From Lunularia cruciata (Eukaryota > Streptophyta > Marchantiopsida > Lunulariales > Lunulariaceae), in NCBI GenBank assembly GCA_948567375.1, contig OX419759.1, forward strand, positions 59,373,493-59,437,492: a DNA stretch of 64,000 nucleotides, written 5' to 3'. Made by a program: the position numbers and the translations under genes. The notes below the pieces were generated by a model that saw nothing but the letters and a program-made list of their open reading frames with translations, ran no database searches and was not told the origin of the DNA. Positions 1-11,899 of the stretch are shown here, one piece after another. How positions within the stretch are numbered: position 1 is the stretch's first letter; every line of letters begins with the position of its first letter.

Positions 1-284
1 AGATTCTTACAAGATAAAATTCCCTAAAGATTCCCTCCAGTCAAAGATAGGTTGACCAACCAAATAGGATCAGAATCAATATGTCACCCATGTATGCAAC
101 CAATCTAAGGGAAAAGCTTGCTTACATGTCACCAATCCATGTATCTAATCCAAGGGTGGAGCTTCCTTTGGAGAAGTCCCCTTTGCTACATTATAATGTC
201 AAAGTGCTCCTTTGGGGCATCAGAGTTTGAGTGTGAAATTTTTGTTTCTCTTCTGTGTCTCTCTACTATCCTTGGAACATTATA
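1..284 (+). repeat. truncated LTR of the E1/B chromovirus family (LTR1), right part
   Basis: The sequence from the window edge to about 284 follows the same order of blocks as the right halves of the LTRs at 21081-21864 and 57392-58138: a GATTCCCTC block, the GTTGACCAACCAAATAGGA block, two copies of an ATCCAAGGGTGGAGCTT block, then CTCCTTTGGGGCATC and a TCTCT-rich tail. The left end lies outside the window. The end near ACATTATA is approximate. No clear primer-binding site follows, so this may be a solo or badly decayed copy. Confidence 0.75.
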
Positions 285-3200
285 GTCTCTATCTTGGGAT
301 GTTATAACTTTGATAGTTCTAGTCTTGGATTGGAGAGCATATTTTATACTTAGACATGTTGAACTCATAAATTTTCTCCTATGTATAATTTGCTTGAGTC
401 ACTCATATCCATCCTTGTTGTTTGACATAGTATAGACCATTGGAGGAAGGTTTTGGGTGAAGATTTGGGTGACATTGTAGTACATACTCTTGATACTAAA
501 AATTGAGAGACAAAACACATAGCAAAGAAATTGCAAGTTGCCTTCACTCAAGAGAATACCCAAGAAATGGTTATTGGGTGTTAACTTGCAAAGACCATTT
601 GAAGTGAACCACTGCAATGTTGATCATACAAATTTTCTGCTCAAAAAGAACCACCTACATCATGATGATTAGGTGGTTTTCTTTGAGGATGTTTTTGAGA
701 GACATAACATCTATTGGGTCTGCATGTTCTAGAATCACACTCCAAGGATGTTTGGGTCTTTTGTGGGTAGAGGACCACATTACTTAATGTAGTTTTCTAT
801 TCATTTTTATGCAGGAATTCCATTACTCATGGGAGAAGAAGAAGATGTTCATAGACCATATCATCTTTGTGTCTTATTTGAACAACAAGCAAAGAAGTTT
901 TTTGGTTAGCCCTAAATTAGAGAAGCCAATGCATACTTCATGAAATCAAGAAAATACATGAAGACCAAAGAAAAAACACATGAGCATAAGCCAATAGCCA
1001 ATAGCTAAGCATTGATCCCTAATATCCTAGAAGATGGGTGAGACCCCAACAAAATCAACCCCCTTGTCTTGATTTGCCAAGAAAATGCAAGCCTTTGTAA
1101 TTGAAGTTGATGATGAATCTATTCAAGTTGTCTCATTGTCAAGAGGTAGTGATAGTTTGAGTAGCAAGACAAATACCAAAGAGCCAAGTTCTATCATTCA
1201 ATTAGAACTTTTTAAGGAAGAGATGGGGTTATTGGGGGAACCCATCAAGAAGAGAAGATGGCAAAGGCAGACCAGAGCTCACTTGAGATGTAAAGGCACC
1301 AAGTTTGATGTCATGAGATGTGTTGAAGATAGTATTATTCCTCCCATTTGATTCCTAGAGTAAATATTTTTATAGTATGCAAGATAATGGCAAGATGTTG
1401 AAAAGATGGGACTACTAATGCATCCATGCATTCTCTTCAATAGCCCCATCATGAGGTAGAAGAGATGGGGCTATTGAGGAGAATGCATGCAATATTGTAC
1501 CAACATTGGGAAGACACAAATCCATTTAAAGAAAAGTTAGCTCTAATGATGAGGATTATTGATATGTTTACAAAAAAGAAAGTGTAATTGCAAGAAGAGT
1601 CAAGGGAGTTGAGAAGAAAGTTGAAGAAGCAAAGATTGAAAACCAAATGGGTTGCATGCTGCCAATATAGAATTAGTAAAGGAGTACCAAGAATTGATAT
1701 GTATGCATGCTACAACTCTCATGGAACTCAAGAAGGTGAAAGATGCAAGTGTACTATCAATTGATCAATTATAAGACAAAGTTGAGACTATGAAGAAAGG
1801 ATGAGAGGTGTTGGTGGAACAAAAGGTAGAATTAGAGTCTCAATTGCATATGTTGCAATGGCAAAAGGAAGAAGAGATCTCTTGCTTAACAGTTGAATTA
1901 GAAGCATTCAAGGCTTGTGTTTTGGAGTCAGAGGACCAATTAAAGGAAAAGTAGAATGTTGTGCTTCCTAGTCTTCTTACACCAAACACCATTGATGTAC
2001 TAGTGAAACCCATCTATGTATGAACATCAATGCCTAAGGGAGCTAGTCCAATACAACTTAAAGTACTATTTAATAGCAAAATTGTTAGATTACTTTGTGA
2101 AGGTAAATTCAATGATAGAGGAGTATACATATGTACTATGTCAAAGCAAGAGATTAAGGAATTGATGAAGCTTAAACATAGATTCCTTCTAGGGACACTA
2201 TAGAATGAGTGGGAAGTTTGCTTTAGATCAAGCTAATGTAATGCAGCATAACACAATAGAAGTTAGTGAAAACTTAAAGTTGTAGTTATCAGATTTTGCA
2301 AGACATTTACAAATACTTGCTGATGGATTTAACAAAAAGCAAGTACAATAGCAATAACAAGCTCATTGCTCTTTTAGCAAATAAATTATTTGCCAAATAT
2401 GAATAATCTTCTTGAATGTCAAGGATCATTGGTGGTAGTTTTTAATTTGGGTGGTGGCAAATTCAAATTTTTGTACAATCATTGGGTATATCAATATCCA
2501 GACCAATTTTTCTCCAAGCCAAAACTTTTTGGATACAATCATTTTCAAGCCAAATTCCCTCTCAGCCAATGGTACTCGGACTTAAGTTCCTCACTTCCAA
2601 CCAACATTTGAGGTCATTACTAATTTGGCATTCTTACTTCAGAGTTCCTTTGGTCTTAGGCTTCTATTACTAGTAACTGTGCATGAACAAACACAATCCC
2701 AAAAGGCACTTCAACTAACAAAATTTCCTTTCACAACATTAAATTAAGCTATCCTATCCTTTCAAACAAGGAGTGAAATTGATGAACAACACAAATTTTG
2801 TGAAAATGTATGCACCACACTTACCATCTTTAAATTAGTATGCCAACACTGGACTGTCACACATAGTTTTTTGGTAGACTTACTACACCCCTTGTTAGCC
2901 TACCAATCACAACAAATCAAAAATAAATGTAATCCATATGATGGTTTAGAAAGGGATGTGTACACTAAATGATATGAAAGTATTACTCTTTCTCTCTCCC
3001 CTAACTCAGGAACCTGCATGTCTTCCTGAGTATGATCTGTTATTCAAGCCAACCAAATACCTAATAGTTGGTAAGGTAATAAAGGTTGTGGCGAGTTTAT
3101 CAAAAAAATTGCAATAAAGCTACTTGTTCCCTTTAAAATATAATTAAGTGGTGTATGATGAAGAGCAAGGAATCATAATTAGGCATTTCAAGTGAATAAA

Positions 3201-3665
3201 CTCCACAAGTTTTTAGATTATGTATTCCTTCACTTTGGTGTGTTAATTTATAGCATGACTTTATAACATGATATATAATGTTATAGTTCTGCGTAGAAAT
3301 TTTATATATCTTGTGTACTTGAATAGTTCTTCTAAAAATACAATAATTAACATGGTACTCATTTATTCTTTGTGTATGACCTTTATGGTAAGGGGTTTCA
3401 AAATTAAGTTATGTGTACTTATAGAAATCCACAAAATATTTTATGGGTATCTTTCATGTGTAGGGTCTAGGCGTATATGTAAATTATAAGAAAAGAGATT
3501 CATAACCATACCAAATTTATAGGTTGCCAAAAAGTGACCCATAAAATTTTGCAAAATTTACGGTGATCATAAAATTTAATGATAAAATTTTACAAAGTTT
3601 GTCGGTGATCTAAAATTTAACAAGACAAATGAAAGTGGAAAGAGAGACATTTAGTACAAGGCAAG
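285..3665. other. decayed intergenic sequence, no recognisable gene
   Basis: No reading frame here has recognisable family motifs. A short frame at 1085-1351 (+, 88 residues, charged, with a KKRRWQRQ basic run) and broken Lys/Glu-rich stretches at 1450-1960 look like remains of a coiled-coil retroelement protein similar in style to the one at 30.6-31.8 kb, but I cannot align them to a family. The rest is AT-rich and stop-dense. Confidence 0.4.
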
Positions 3666-4556
3666 TCATTCTTCTTGTGCAAAAAGTGACCTATCAATAC
3701 ATAAAGGTTGCTCAGGCTCATAATCTAAGACCTTTAATGGTAGTCCCTCTACTACTATAAGATGTAGTGAGCGTAGGGAAGAGATAGTCTCATCAATAGG
3801 ACTTGCCATAGACAAAGGGTGTAGCGCTTGTGCTGCTCTACTAAACTTTCCCGCTTGACCCAATGTCCTACACTGTCATAATCAAGTGGACTCTATGGTA
3901 TCTTATGGTAAAACTTGTCTCCTAAAACATGTAGACATAACAGACTCCTCTTGAAGGGCTGCCCAATCCCCTACTCAAAATTGACAAAATCTAATAGTCA
4001 ACTCTCTATGCCTTGCACGTCTCCCTCTAGCATAATGAAGACACCGACAAGGGATTAATAGGAATAGGAACCATGCTAACTCGTCCAAGGGATCACATGC
4101 CAAACAATCAAGTGGTAGGCAAAAAGCCTATCTAGCCTCATCATGGAGTGTACAAGGTAGCCTATGGAATAGACATGGAAATGGAAAACTAGTCTCAAAT
4201 AATCCCAAAATGCAACCTGCCTGAGAACCTAACCATTCCCACGACTTTATTGGTATCTCTGGAACGGTCAACAACAGAAAAGAAGAAGTGTATGTAATCC
4301 CGAGTGTTACTGCCATCGATGTGGTTGCTTGCCTCATGTGAGCTTCCCAATTGCTCCAATCATAGTCCTTGTGCATCCTTCCCACATGGGTCTTTACTAC
4401 TTGTGAAGTAAAGCGTCGGTGACACACAAGGCATGGTGTATCTAGAGCCGCACTAAGCGGCCCCACATGGGGAGATGTAGCCATAACTAGCACAAGAATA
4501 ACAATAGTTACACATGATGCTCCTCTCCATATCTCCCCATACCTGCAAAACCACAA
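3666..4556 (-). pseudogene. broken unknown reading frame with a C2H2-like zinc motif
   Basis: The minus strand contains a 142-residue open frame (4128-4556) followed by shorter fragments down to 3666. I do not recognise the family. The visible feature is a CLVC...H....H arrangement (C-x2-C-x11-H-x4-H), close to a C2H2 or BED-type zinc finger, followed by Trp-rich sequence (YDWSNWEAHM). There is no clear start context, no splice pattern that I could defend, and stop codons separate the fragments, so a decayed transposon or gene remnant is more likely than a working gene. Confidence 0.25.
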
Positions 4557-5041
4557 CCCCTCACATCCTCACTCATATAAGACAACAATCTCTCCAAACC
4601 CTAAAAACTTTAAACTCTCATAACTTTCAAGTTCCATCTCAAAAATTTTCAAATTAAACTCACATGGAACTTAATCATGAAAACCAAGATATTAGAAATG
4701 AAAATTCCCAACCCATCTCTCTTAATGTGTAATGATCACTCCAAAGCGGAAAAAATCTGAAAATCCTCATAACTTTCTACTCTTTTCTCCATAGTCTTCA
4801 ATCCAGGTACCAATGGAACCAAAATTGATAAACAAATAGAATCACCTATTCACTTGAATACTATATGAAAGAGTGCACTCAGAAATTATATATCTCTCAC
4901 ATCTCTCCCTCTCCTCTCCCGGCTCCACACTCTCCCGCAATCTCTCGAGTCCCAAAGTGGAAAAGTTCCAAAAAAAATTGGGGAATGGAAGTTTCTACTG
5001 ATATAATACTTTGAAAATAAAGATTTACTAGATTGCACCAC

Positions 5042-5247
<206 letters not shown>

Positions 5248-5875
5248 GATTAATTTAAGGAAAATACAATAGAATTAAAATACATGTGGAGTATAGTATA
5301 TGCTTGCTTAAGTCCGCATTCCGATCTGGAAATTTTGATGTGGACTTAAAGAATATTAGGGGCTCTCATATAGTAAACTGAGTATGTGTGGAAAATCAAT
5401 CTGTAAATTTATCAATGGAAATGTTCTCACAAACTTGCCACAGTGCCTAGAGTAGAGTGTCTCCACCTTTTCGCAAAAGAGGGTCTCATAGTTTACCAAG
5501 GCATTTTCAATGTCAGAGTACTATAGCCCAAGGCCTGGTAGGCAGCTATTGGATGGAGTCCAAACGTCTTGTACGACTTGTGGATATATTTGGCATAAAA
5601 CTTGTCAATAGCTTGCATGTCACTGTTGAAAAAGGGAGTTTCCTTGGGTTCATTTGGTATACTTGCTATTGAGGGTCCAGTCTCTCTCTATTTGTGATAG
5701 AATTACATTGTACATTAGTTCAAAAATGATATAGCAATGCATGGTCAGGGTGCTGGTTAATTCCAGGCTCATGTCTTTTTCTCTATAGTCAGTGAGGCCA
5801 TGGTAACTAGATAAAAGATGTCAAATTCAAAAAAAGTATAGTTGCACAATTTTACAATTTGTTTGTCATAAAAAC

Positions 5876-7740
5876 TTGCATCATCTTCCATCACAAGGAC
5901 ATGCAAGCTCATTTGGAAATATGAGCGCCCAATATGCAGCAAAATGCAAAAGTGAATGTCAATGCTTGAATGATCATCAAAGAATGGAGATTATTGTTTT
6001 ATTGGAGCAATCTAAACCGCAGTCAATGCAAAGCATTGCTCTGCAGTATAATGTTGATTAGAAAGTCATTTCGAAGTTGAAGTCAAACAAAGAGATTTGT
6101 GAACAAGCCCAAAAAGTCTATCAAGCCACTCAAGAGTTGACATTACCGTATCCCAGGCAATGTTTCTTGACCTTGAGATAAAAAGTTTTTGAATGGATTG
6201 ATGTGGCCCATCAGATGTCACACCAAGTATCATCTACCACAAATCAAAACAGATTGCTGATGTAATGGAGATTGTGGAGAATAAGTTGAAGGCTTTGTGG
6301 TGATGGTTTGTAAGATTTTGGCATTTGTGTGGTTTAATCGGCACCAATTTATTTGGCAAAGGTGGTGAAGTTCACAAGAGCAATCTTGAAACCCAAAAAG
6401 CATTGGAAGAATTATGTGCAGTGATCGATCAATATGACCCATCATGCATTTACAACATGGACAAAACCGGGTTGTTCTTTTGACTTGTTCCACCGTATAC
6501 TGTTCTGATGCTGAATGAGGATTTGTCTACTGTAAGGGGAAAGAAACAAGCAAAGGACAGAGTGACAAATGTAATTTGTTGCAATGCCACTAGAACTGAG
6601 CGCATCCCTATCACCATGATTGGAAAAGCAAATCAGCCCACATGTATCTTGAGAAACACTTGGCCAATCTTGTATCTTCAGCAGAAGAATGCTTGGATTG
6701 ACGTTCTGACATTCAACAAGTGGTCAATGAGGTGTTTGAGCCCTACATTTCCAAACCTACTGGCCATCAAGTTCTTTTGATCCTTGACAGTGCTCCTGGC
6801 CACTCAATGACATTCAAACGGAATGGCATCCGTGTTTTGTTCTGCCCACCCAGCGTTATTTCATGGAAGTAGCCAATGGATATGAGCATCATTACAGCAC
6901 TTAAAAAGCGGTACAAATTTTTTTTGCTTAAGGATATCATTGCCTACCGTGATAATCCTCAAAGCTTGAAGGATCAATTGACATTGGCAGCTTCAAAATT
7001 GAAATGAGGCACTGCAGGGATTTTTTACGGATGTCCTCCACATTTGTTGAATGCTGCAAATTTCACAAATTTTGCATGGAACTAAATCACAATAGAGAGT
7101 CTAAAAAAATGCTTCAAGAAAGCAGATATCATTTCCAGCTTTCAGGATGGTGTTGACATTGATAGCAAGAATGATGAAACAGTTGAAGAATTCTCTTGTA
7201 TGTTGAGCAACTGCAACATCTCAAATGGTGCCAACGGGTGAGGTTGAGCATTGTTTGAATGATGACAATGATGATTAGACTATATTCAAAAACACTTTTT
7301 TTGAAGAAATAGATCAAGCAATGAGTGCCATGCTTTTATAAGACCATGCCATTGAATCCAAAGAGGATGAGGTCAAAATTGCTCAACCCAGGATGAAGTT
7401 GATCTGCACAATGTAATTCTTAAATCACTAGAAAGTGTTATCAATTTTGATGTTAATATGGGTGAGCTGAAATCTTCCAACTATCTGTCATTGGAACAGC
7501 TCAATGAGGTTAAGTGAACTCTCTTTACCCTCCGTCTTATTCTACAAAGCGGTCGGTCTGTGATGTCCCGTGAGAGAATCGACAACAGTCGTCAAATGAC
7601 AATATTTCCACTTTCAATGGAAATAAATTTTGCGAGGCATTGATTCAGGAAATTTTTATGTGGAATCGTGGACTTAAGCAGGATGCAGACTTAATCTTTA
7701 ATGATTCAAATGATAATGATAATTTTTTCTTGATATAAAT
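5876..7740 (+). pseudogene. pogo/Tigger-like (Tc1-mariner superfamily) DDE transposase, inactivated
   Basis: Fragments in successive frames match the order of a pogo/CENP-B-like transposase. An N-terminal helix-turn-helix-like part (5876-6061, QRMEIIVLLEQ and IALQYNVD) precedes a DDE_1-type catalytic domain. The first Asp is in YNMDKTGLFF (about 6451-6480), the second in LILDSAPGHS (about 6777-6806), and the third in PMD (6873-6881), giving a DDD triad. The segment 6508-6780 carries the family's RGKKQAKDRVT stretch. Several stops and frame changes break it, for example a TGA at 6481-6483 just after the first motif and a TAG directly before the PMD motif. Acidic C-terminal sequence continues to about 7730. 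I did not identify terminal inverted repeats or a TA duplication. The family moves DNA by cut and paste in the nucleus; this copy cannot make an active enzyme. Confidence 0.82.
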
Positions 7741-8560
7741 TATGTTTTTCTTCTTGTTATTATTGAGTTCCACGTAAATCTCTATTTTAAATATCTTTCA
7801 AATAATCATATAAGCGTTTTGAAAGTTGCTATAATTTCAAATGAATAGAAAATTACTATGTTGGAAGAGTATTAGAACCTGTGGATCTGAAATCAGGTAA
7901 ATCAATTAACTGTGCTATAACCAAACTATCTGATGATTTATACAAAAAATGAAAAGAATTCTATATTAATTATAAAAGGATTCAAGAAAAATATAGAGGA
8001 CAATCAGATTTTTTTTTAAATTTTGAATTAGTGCATGAGAGGATACATAGACTCAATCTACTATAATGTAATTCTTGAATGAATTACTACTAATAATATA
8101 ATATAAATGACTAAAACATACATAATATATAATCTGCAATTTTATTGGCAATGAAACAGAATTAAGTAGTTTGTTAATGCAGATTTCAGTGCTTCTTTTA
8201 GCGTTTATCTTGAATAGGCACTATAAGAGTAAATCTTCTAGCTAAACTTTTATGCCCATAAAGATTTTCTTTCCTACACGATATAGAGAGTCAAAGTCTC
8301 ATAAAATGCAAAAGTCAACACACTTGAGCATACCGGGAAACAGGGTCATGTGTGGTTGTTTCTTCTTATAAATAGAACGAAGGAATGTCGGACACTCAAA
8401 TTTTTTCTGCACAAGCGGTTCAAGAGAGAGAATACATGAATCTCTCTCTTAGTGTCTATGTTTGAATCTAGTGGACACCTTCACAAGTCTCAGGTGATGG
8501 GAAGCTATGAAACATAAACCTCTTGGCTGCTCCTATGGAATTCATCTCACTGAATGACAC
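7741..8560. other. AT-rich intergenic sequence and 3' flank of the dehydrogenase gene
   Basis: No coding signal is visible. The part next to the gene end (8141-8560) would be its 3' UTR and flank. It contains a 10-bp perfect inverted repeat of AAGAGAGAGA (8422-8431 with 8441-8450, 9-base loop) and, on the plus strand, a TATAAATAG string at 8367-8375. Confidence 0.5.
8141..8146 (-). terminator. possible AATAAA polyadenylation signal of the dehydrogenase gene
   Basis: On the minus strand the hexamer AATAAA lies about 415 bases after the stop codon at 8561-8563. Plant polyadenylation signals are loose, so a closer non-canonical site could be used instead. Confidence 0.3.
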
Positions 8561-9596
8561 TCAGAAGAAAGCTTCTTGACTAAGAGGATAGTCCGGGATT
8601 AGAGCATGGCTTCCATCTACAACCAAAGCATGACCGTTAACGTACGAAGAGTCATCACTAGCAAGATACAGGACTGCCTTCGCAATATCCTCTACTTGAC
8701 CCACAGTGTCTTTAACCGAGTAACCAGATTCTGCTACTCGGATATGGTTTTTCATCTTCTCTGCGCGATTTGATTCTATGAAATCCCAAATGGGAGTCAT
8801 GACCGGCCCTGGAGATATACAATTTACTCTGATCTTCGAATCTCTCAGTTCATATGCAGCACAGCGAGTCAATCCCACCACTGCGTGCTTGAAAGTCGAG
8901 TAACAAAGTGGAGCGAGACCAGCATTATGACCAGCTACGCTCGAAGTGTTGATTATAGTTCCTCTTTGTTCAGGTTTCATCACCCTCGCAGCGTGTTTTA
9001 TACCCAGCACGGGACCTCTGAGAAGCACGCCGAAGAGATAATCAATATCTGCAACTTGAGCCTTATCGATAGTGCCAACTATACCAACGAGGCCCGCATT
9101 GTTGTGCATTACATCCAGACGGCCGAAAGCACTGACACTCAAATCCACTGCTGCTGCTATGTGTTCCTCCTGTGTGACATCGCAGCGGATGTATCGTGCG
9201 ACGTCAGGTCCTCCGAGGTCTTGTGCCAGTTTTTCTCCCACAGCGTCTTGAGTGTCAGCTATTATCACTTTTGCTCCGTTTGCAACAAATTCTTTTACAG
9301 TCGCTCTCCCGAGTCCGCTCGCTCCTCCTGTTATAACAGCAACTCTGTTCTGTAACCTGCATGCCACATTCCATTTGAGTGTGTAGTATCAATAACTGAA
9401 TGTAGCATGACCAGAAAGTAACTGAATCTGATATCAAGAAGCACAGATGTCGAAGAAGAGAAAAGTAAACTATCTACCAACCGCAAATTACTGCTGTCTT
9501 CCCCTGAGAGAATCTTATTCTTATACACGTGAAGTCCATAGCAGCCGCAACTGCTTACCTCAATGGGCTAAGGAATACGTTCTTGACGGCAGCCAT
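8561..9596 (-). CDS. plant short-chain dehydrogenase/reductase (secoisolariciresinol dehydrogenase-like), two exons
   Basis: Exon 1 is 9559-9596 and exon 2 is 8561-9356; joined they encode 277 residues. Exon 1 starts at ATG in a strong plant context (AAAATGGCT) and ends AG before GTAAGC. Exon 2 begins after a GCATGCAG acceptor, and the split codon restores Arg just before the Rossmann fold, a place where this plant family often has an intron. Domain marks: TGGASGLG (residues 22-29), Asp47 after the second strand favouring NAD(H), NNAG (98-101), catalytic Ser152, Tyr165 and Lys169 in YSTFK, and SPGP. These fit the classical SDR110C group, which oxidises alcohols of lignans, terpenoids or tropane-type substrates in the cytosol. 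Odd points: the usual Asn of the NVRG/NLRG motif is Leu124, and Phe replaces the small residue before Lys169. The substrate cannot be told. The frame is intact, so this is probably a working host gene. The GTG at 9367 is inside the intron and is not the start. Confidence 0.9.
9357..9558 (-). other. intron of the short-chain dehydrogenase gene (202 bp)
   Basis: On the minus strand the segment starts GTAAGC and ends TGCAG, with a TTCAGTTA-type branch-like region and T-rich stretches upstream of the acceptor. The phase is 2 (the codon is split AG|G). Removal joins a short N-terminal extension to the Rossmann fold in frame. Confidence 0.85.
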
Positions 9597-11149
9597 TTTA
9601 CTCTACTTCAGAGCGAAGATGAATCACTGCCTGTTATGAATATCATGCGTTAGAACAAACACAAAAACGTCAACAGAAAGCAAAGGGTCGCTCAGAAGAC
9701 ATCGACAAACAACCGAAACAAACTACTCCTGATGATGTTGCTCATGCACAGGTACTTTCAGCTACGGACTGCGCTAGTTTAATGATCCATTTGGGATGCA
9801 TGCTTCAACTGCATTGGTTGAATTCAAGTATCAACAGTGGTCCAGTCCCTCGTTCAGGAATGCGAATCCGAAATACCTGACTTTCTTGTATCGCTTGGCA
9901 TCCTGTCAGTACTTTAGGTCCCAAAGTTATGCACATGTTGGCTGATGGGGACTTGGCGATTACCTTCTCTTCGGCACCACCGGACGAAGATAGCTAGCAG
10001 TTACCATCCATAACAATTCACAATGCAGTATTTGAGCTCAGAAGCTAGGGCCCAAGGGACGAAAAGTCTTCCCCTAAAAAGATGACGACGATAGTACGGC
10101 TTGATGGGGTCTTCCCATCCGTCGTGTTCTCTACGCGGTCGCCTTTTCCCAAAAGATGACGATGATACTAACCTCGTTCTTCATCATTATGGCGTGAAAC
10201 CGCATATTCAACTTTTTCGCCTCCTCGCGTTCACCAGAGCCCAGAACCACCATGTTCGGAATCTCTTCTCTAGCTGAAGACAATGCAACCGCTGTTGTAT
10301 TTTCTTCTCTTCTTGTATCTGAACCACCTAGGCTTCATTCAGGGGAACCATAAGACTTCGACACGTGGGGAATTGCTTCGAAGGGTCACAGGGTGAGCTC
10401 CGACTTCTATGACCTCACAAATCAAATCATTTCTTCTCTTCTGTACCAGTTTAGGCTTGCCCGTAGCACGATGCAAAGAGAACAATCAGATTCTGGCCAG
10501 GAGTTATTCAACCGAGGATCTGTCTTCCTCGCATACACCAGCGCCGAACATTTAGATGCATATAATTTATAAAAATGACTATGCGTCCACAAATGTAAAA
10601 TTGAGGTGTAAGACCGTTGAATGCACATGGTTTAAGATGTTTCCAGGTAATACTAAAACCATTGAAGATACTTTTAGAAAGGTAAAACTGAAAATTGAAC
10701 AAATAAAATCTACCGCTGATTATATGCAATGGCATCCTTACTTGCTAGATAATACATAATCTCCTCGCACCTAAAATAAATACAATTTGTAGACTTAGTT
10801 GTAGGAAGATTGATAATTAAGTTATACTTATGATAGGCTATTAAGAAACATTGTGCAAGGTTGACTATAAGATTTTTCATGTCATTGACTTCAGGTGAGT
10901 TTCATCCAAACTTCAAGATGTGACATGTAGTTGCAGGGAATAATCAATAGCTATGCCAAAAATTTCCAGTTGGCTAGAATTTATTTTCATTTGAATAGAG
11001 TCATTTTATGTGACTCTGCCGGTGAGTTTATATTGTTAAAAAATAAACAACCAGGCCACTTTTTTATGTAACACCAGCTTATGTCCAATAATTCAAGTTG
11101 AAAGAACAAGTTAAGACATATATACCTACCTGAAATCAATCGGACAGTG
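9597..11149. promoter_or_regulatory. upstream region of the dehydrogenase gene, with a G-box
   Basis: No gene is recognised here. This is the 5' flank of the minus-strand dehydrogenase. It is less AT-rich than its surroundings, as expected for low-copy sequence. A palindromic CACGTG (G-box/ABRE core, inside ACACGTGGGG) lies at 10362-10367, about 770 bases upstream of the start codon. No convincing TATA box is visible within 150 bases of the start. Use of the G-box is inference only. Confidence 0.35.
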
Positions 11150-11228
11150 GGACAGTTATTAATACTTTATTTTAAATGTCACGATACTTTCATTCGTGAC
11201 ATGTAAAGTAAAGTATTAATAACTGTCC
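11150..11228. repeat. long near-perfect hairpin, 35-bp arms
   Basis: The arm 11150-11184 (starting GGACAGTTATTAATACTTTA) is the reverse complement of 11194-11228 with two mismatches, around a 9-base loop. It could be a small foldback element, the end of a transposon or a structured RNA. It directly abuts a second hairpin at 11230-11264. Confidence 0.9.
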
Positions 11229-11229
11229 G

Positions 11230-11264
11230 AGATAACCAGACAAAGTTGCTTTGCCTGGTTATCT
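11230..11264. repeat. second hairpin, 16-bp arms with a 3-base loop
   Basis: AGATAACCAGACAAAG (11230-11245) pairs with 11249-11264 with one mismatch. It begins two bases after the preceding hairpin ends, so the two form a double stem-loop immediately before the endonuclease-bearing retrotransposon fragment. Confidence 0.85.
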
Positions 11265-11899
11265 TGACGCATTCGTTTCGAACCAGTTCTTTATATTTTT
11301 CCAAAGGCCAGCTGGCGGGGTCTCTCATAAATCAAGAGGGAACGCAGAGGTCACAGCTAAAGCCGCCGGCTACTTATTCTACAGCGTTGAGGTTTCACCT
11401 AGGGTTGGTCCACCTATCTGCATCTTCATTACTCACTTGTGAGTGTGGTTCTACACTAGATGCAACAGCGGTACACATGACACGGTGTCCTTTTGGAGGA
11501 CAGAGGATAACTACTCATGATGCCATTAGAGACATAGTGTTTGCTATGGCAGGAGAGAGTGGATACTTGGCTTGGAGGGAGCGTTCGTATGCTTTGCAAA
11601 TGACACGTGTGAGGGCAGACTTATACTTGGTCCAAGATGATCAGGTGATAGTAGCGGATGTCGTGGTTACGGGCCCTATGCGGGATACAGTTTTGGAGGG
11701 AGTGATTACCCATCCCCCTGGATGGGCGGCGAGTGCAGCAGCAGGTCGCAAGGTCTCCAAGTATAGGGGCATGCAGCGAGGTCACCTCTTTGTTCCTTTA
11801 GCCTTGGAGTTATATGGAGCGATGGATATGGCATTTGACACATTTATCAAGGAGTGCACGAGAGCTTATCATAGATATATAATCTTGGAGCTATTGTAG
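11246..11899 (+). pseudogene. C-terminal end of a non-LTR retrotransposon ORF with CCHC motif and restriction-like endonuclease
   Basis: The 217-residue open frame lacks a reverse transcriptase and looks like the 5'-truncated end of a LINE. A CEC...H..RCPFGGQR...H cluster (about 11440-11520) fits the Cys/His motif that precedes the restriction-like endonuclease in R2-type elements. After it comes a PD-(D/E)xK-like core: RADLYLV (first acidic residue), VIVADVVV (second), and a Lys in GRKVSKYRG. In intact elements this nuclease nicks the target DNA for target-primed reverse transcription. The first residues overlap the hairpin and are probably not native. The exact clade (R2, R4, Dualen or Utopia-like) cannot be decided without the missing RT. 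The endonuclease frame itself has no stop. Confidence 0.7.

Noticed and set aside
8885-9355. 156-residue plus-strand open frame
   Set aside because: It lies antisense to exon 2 of the dehydrogenase and has no recognisable motifs; codon constraint on the other strand explains it.
9331-9528. Minus-strand frames overlapping the dehydrogenase intron
   Set aside because: They run across the intron; the spliced model gives a better start and the expected family N-terminus.
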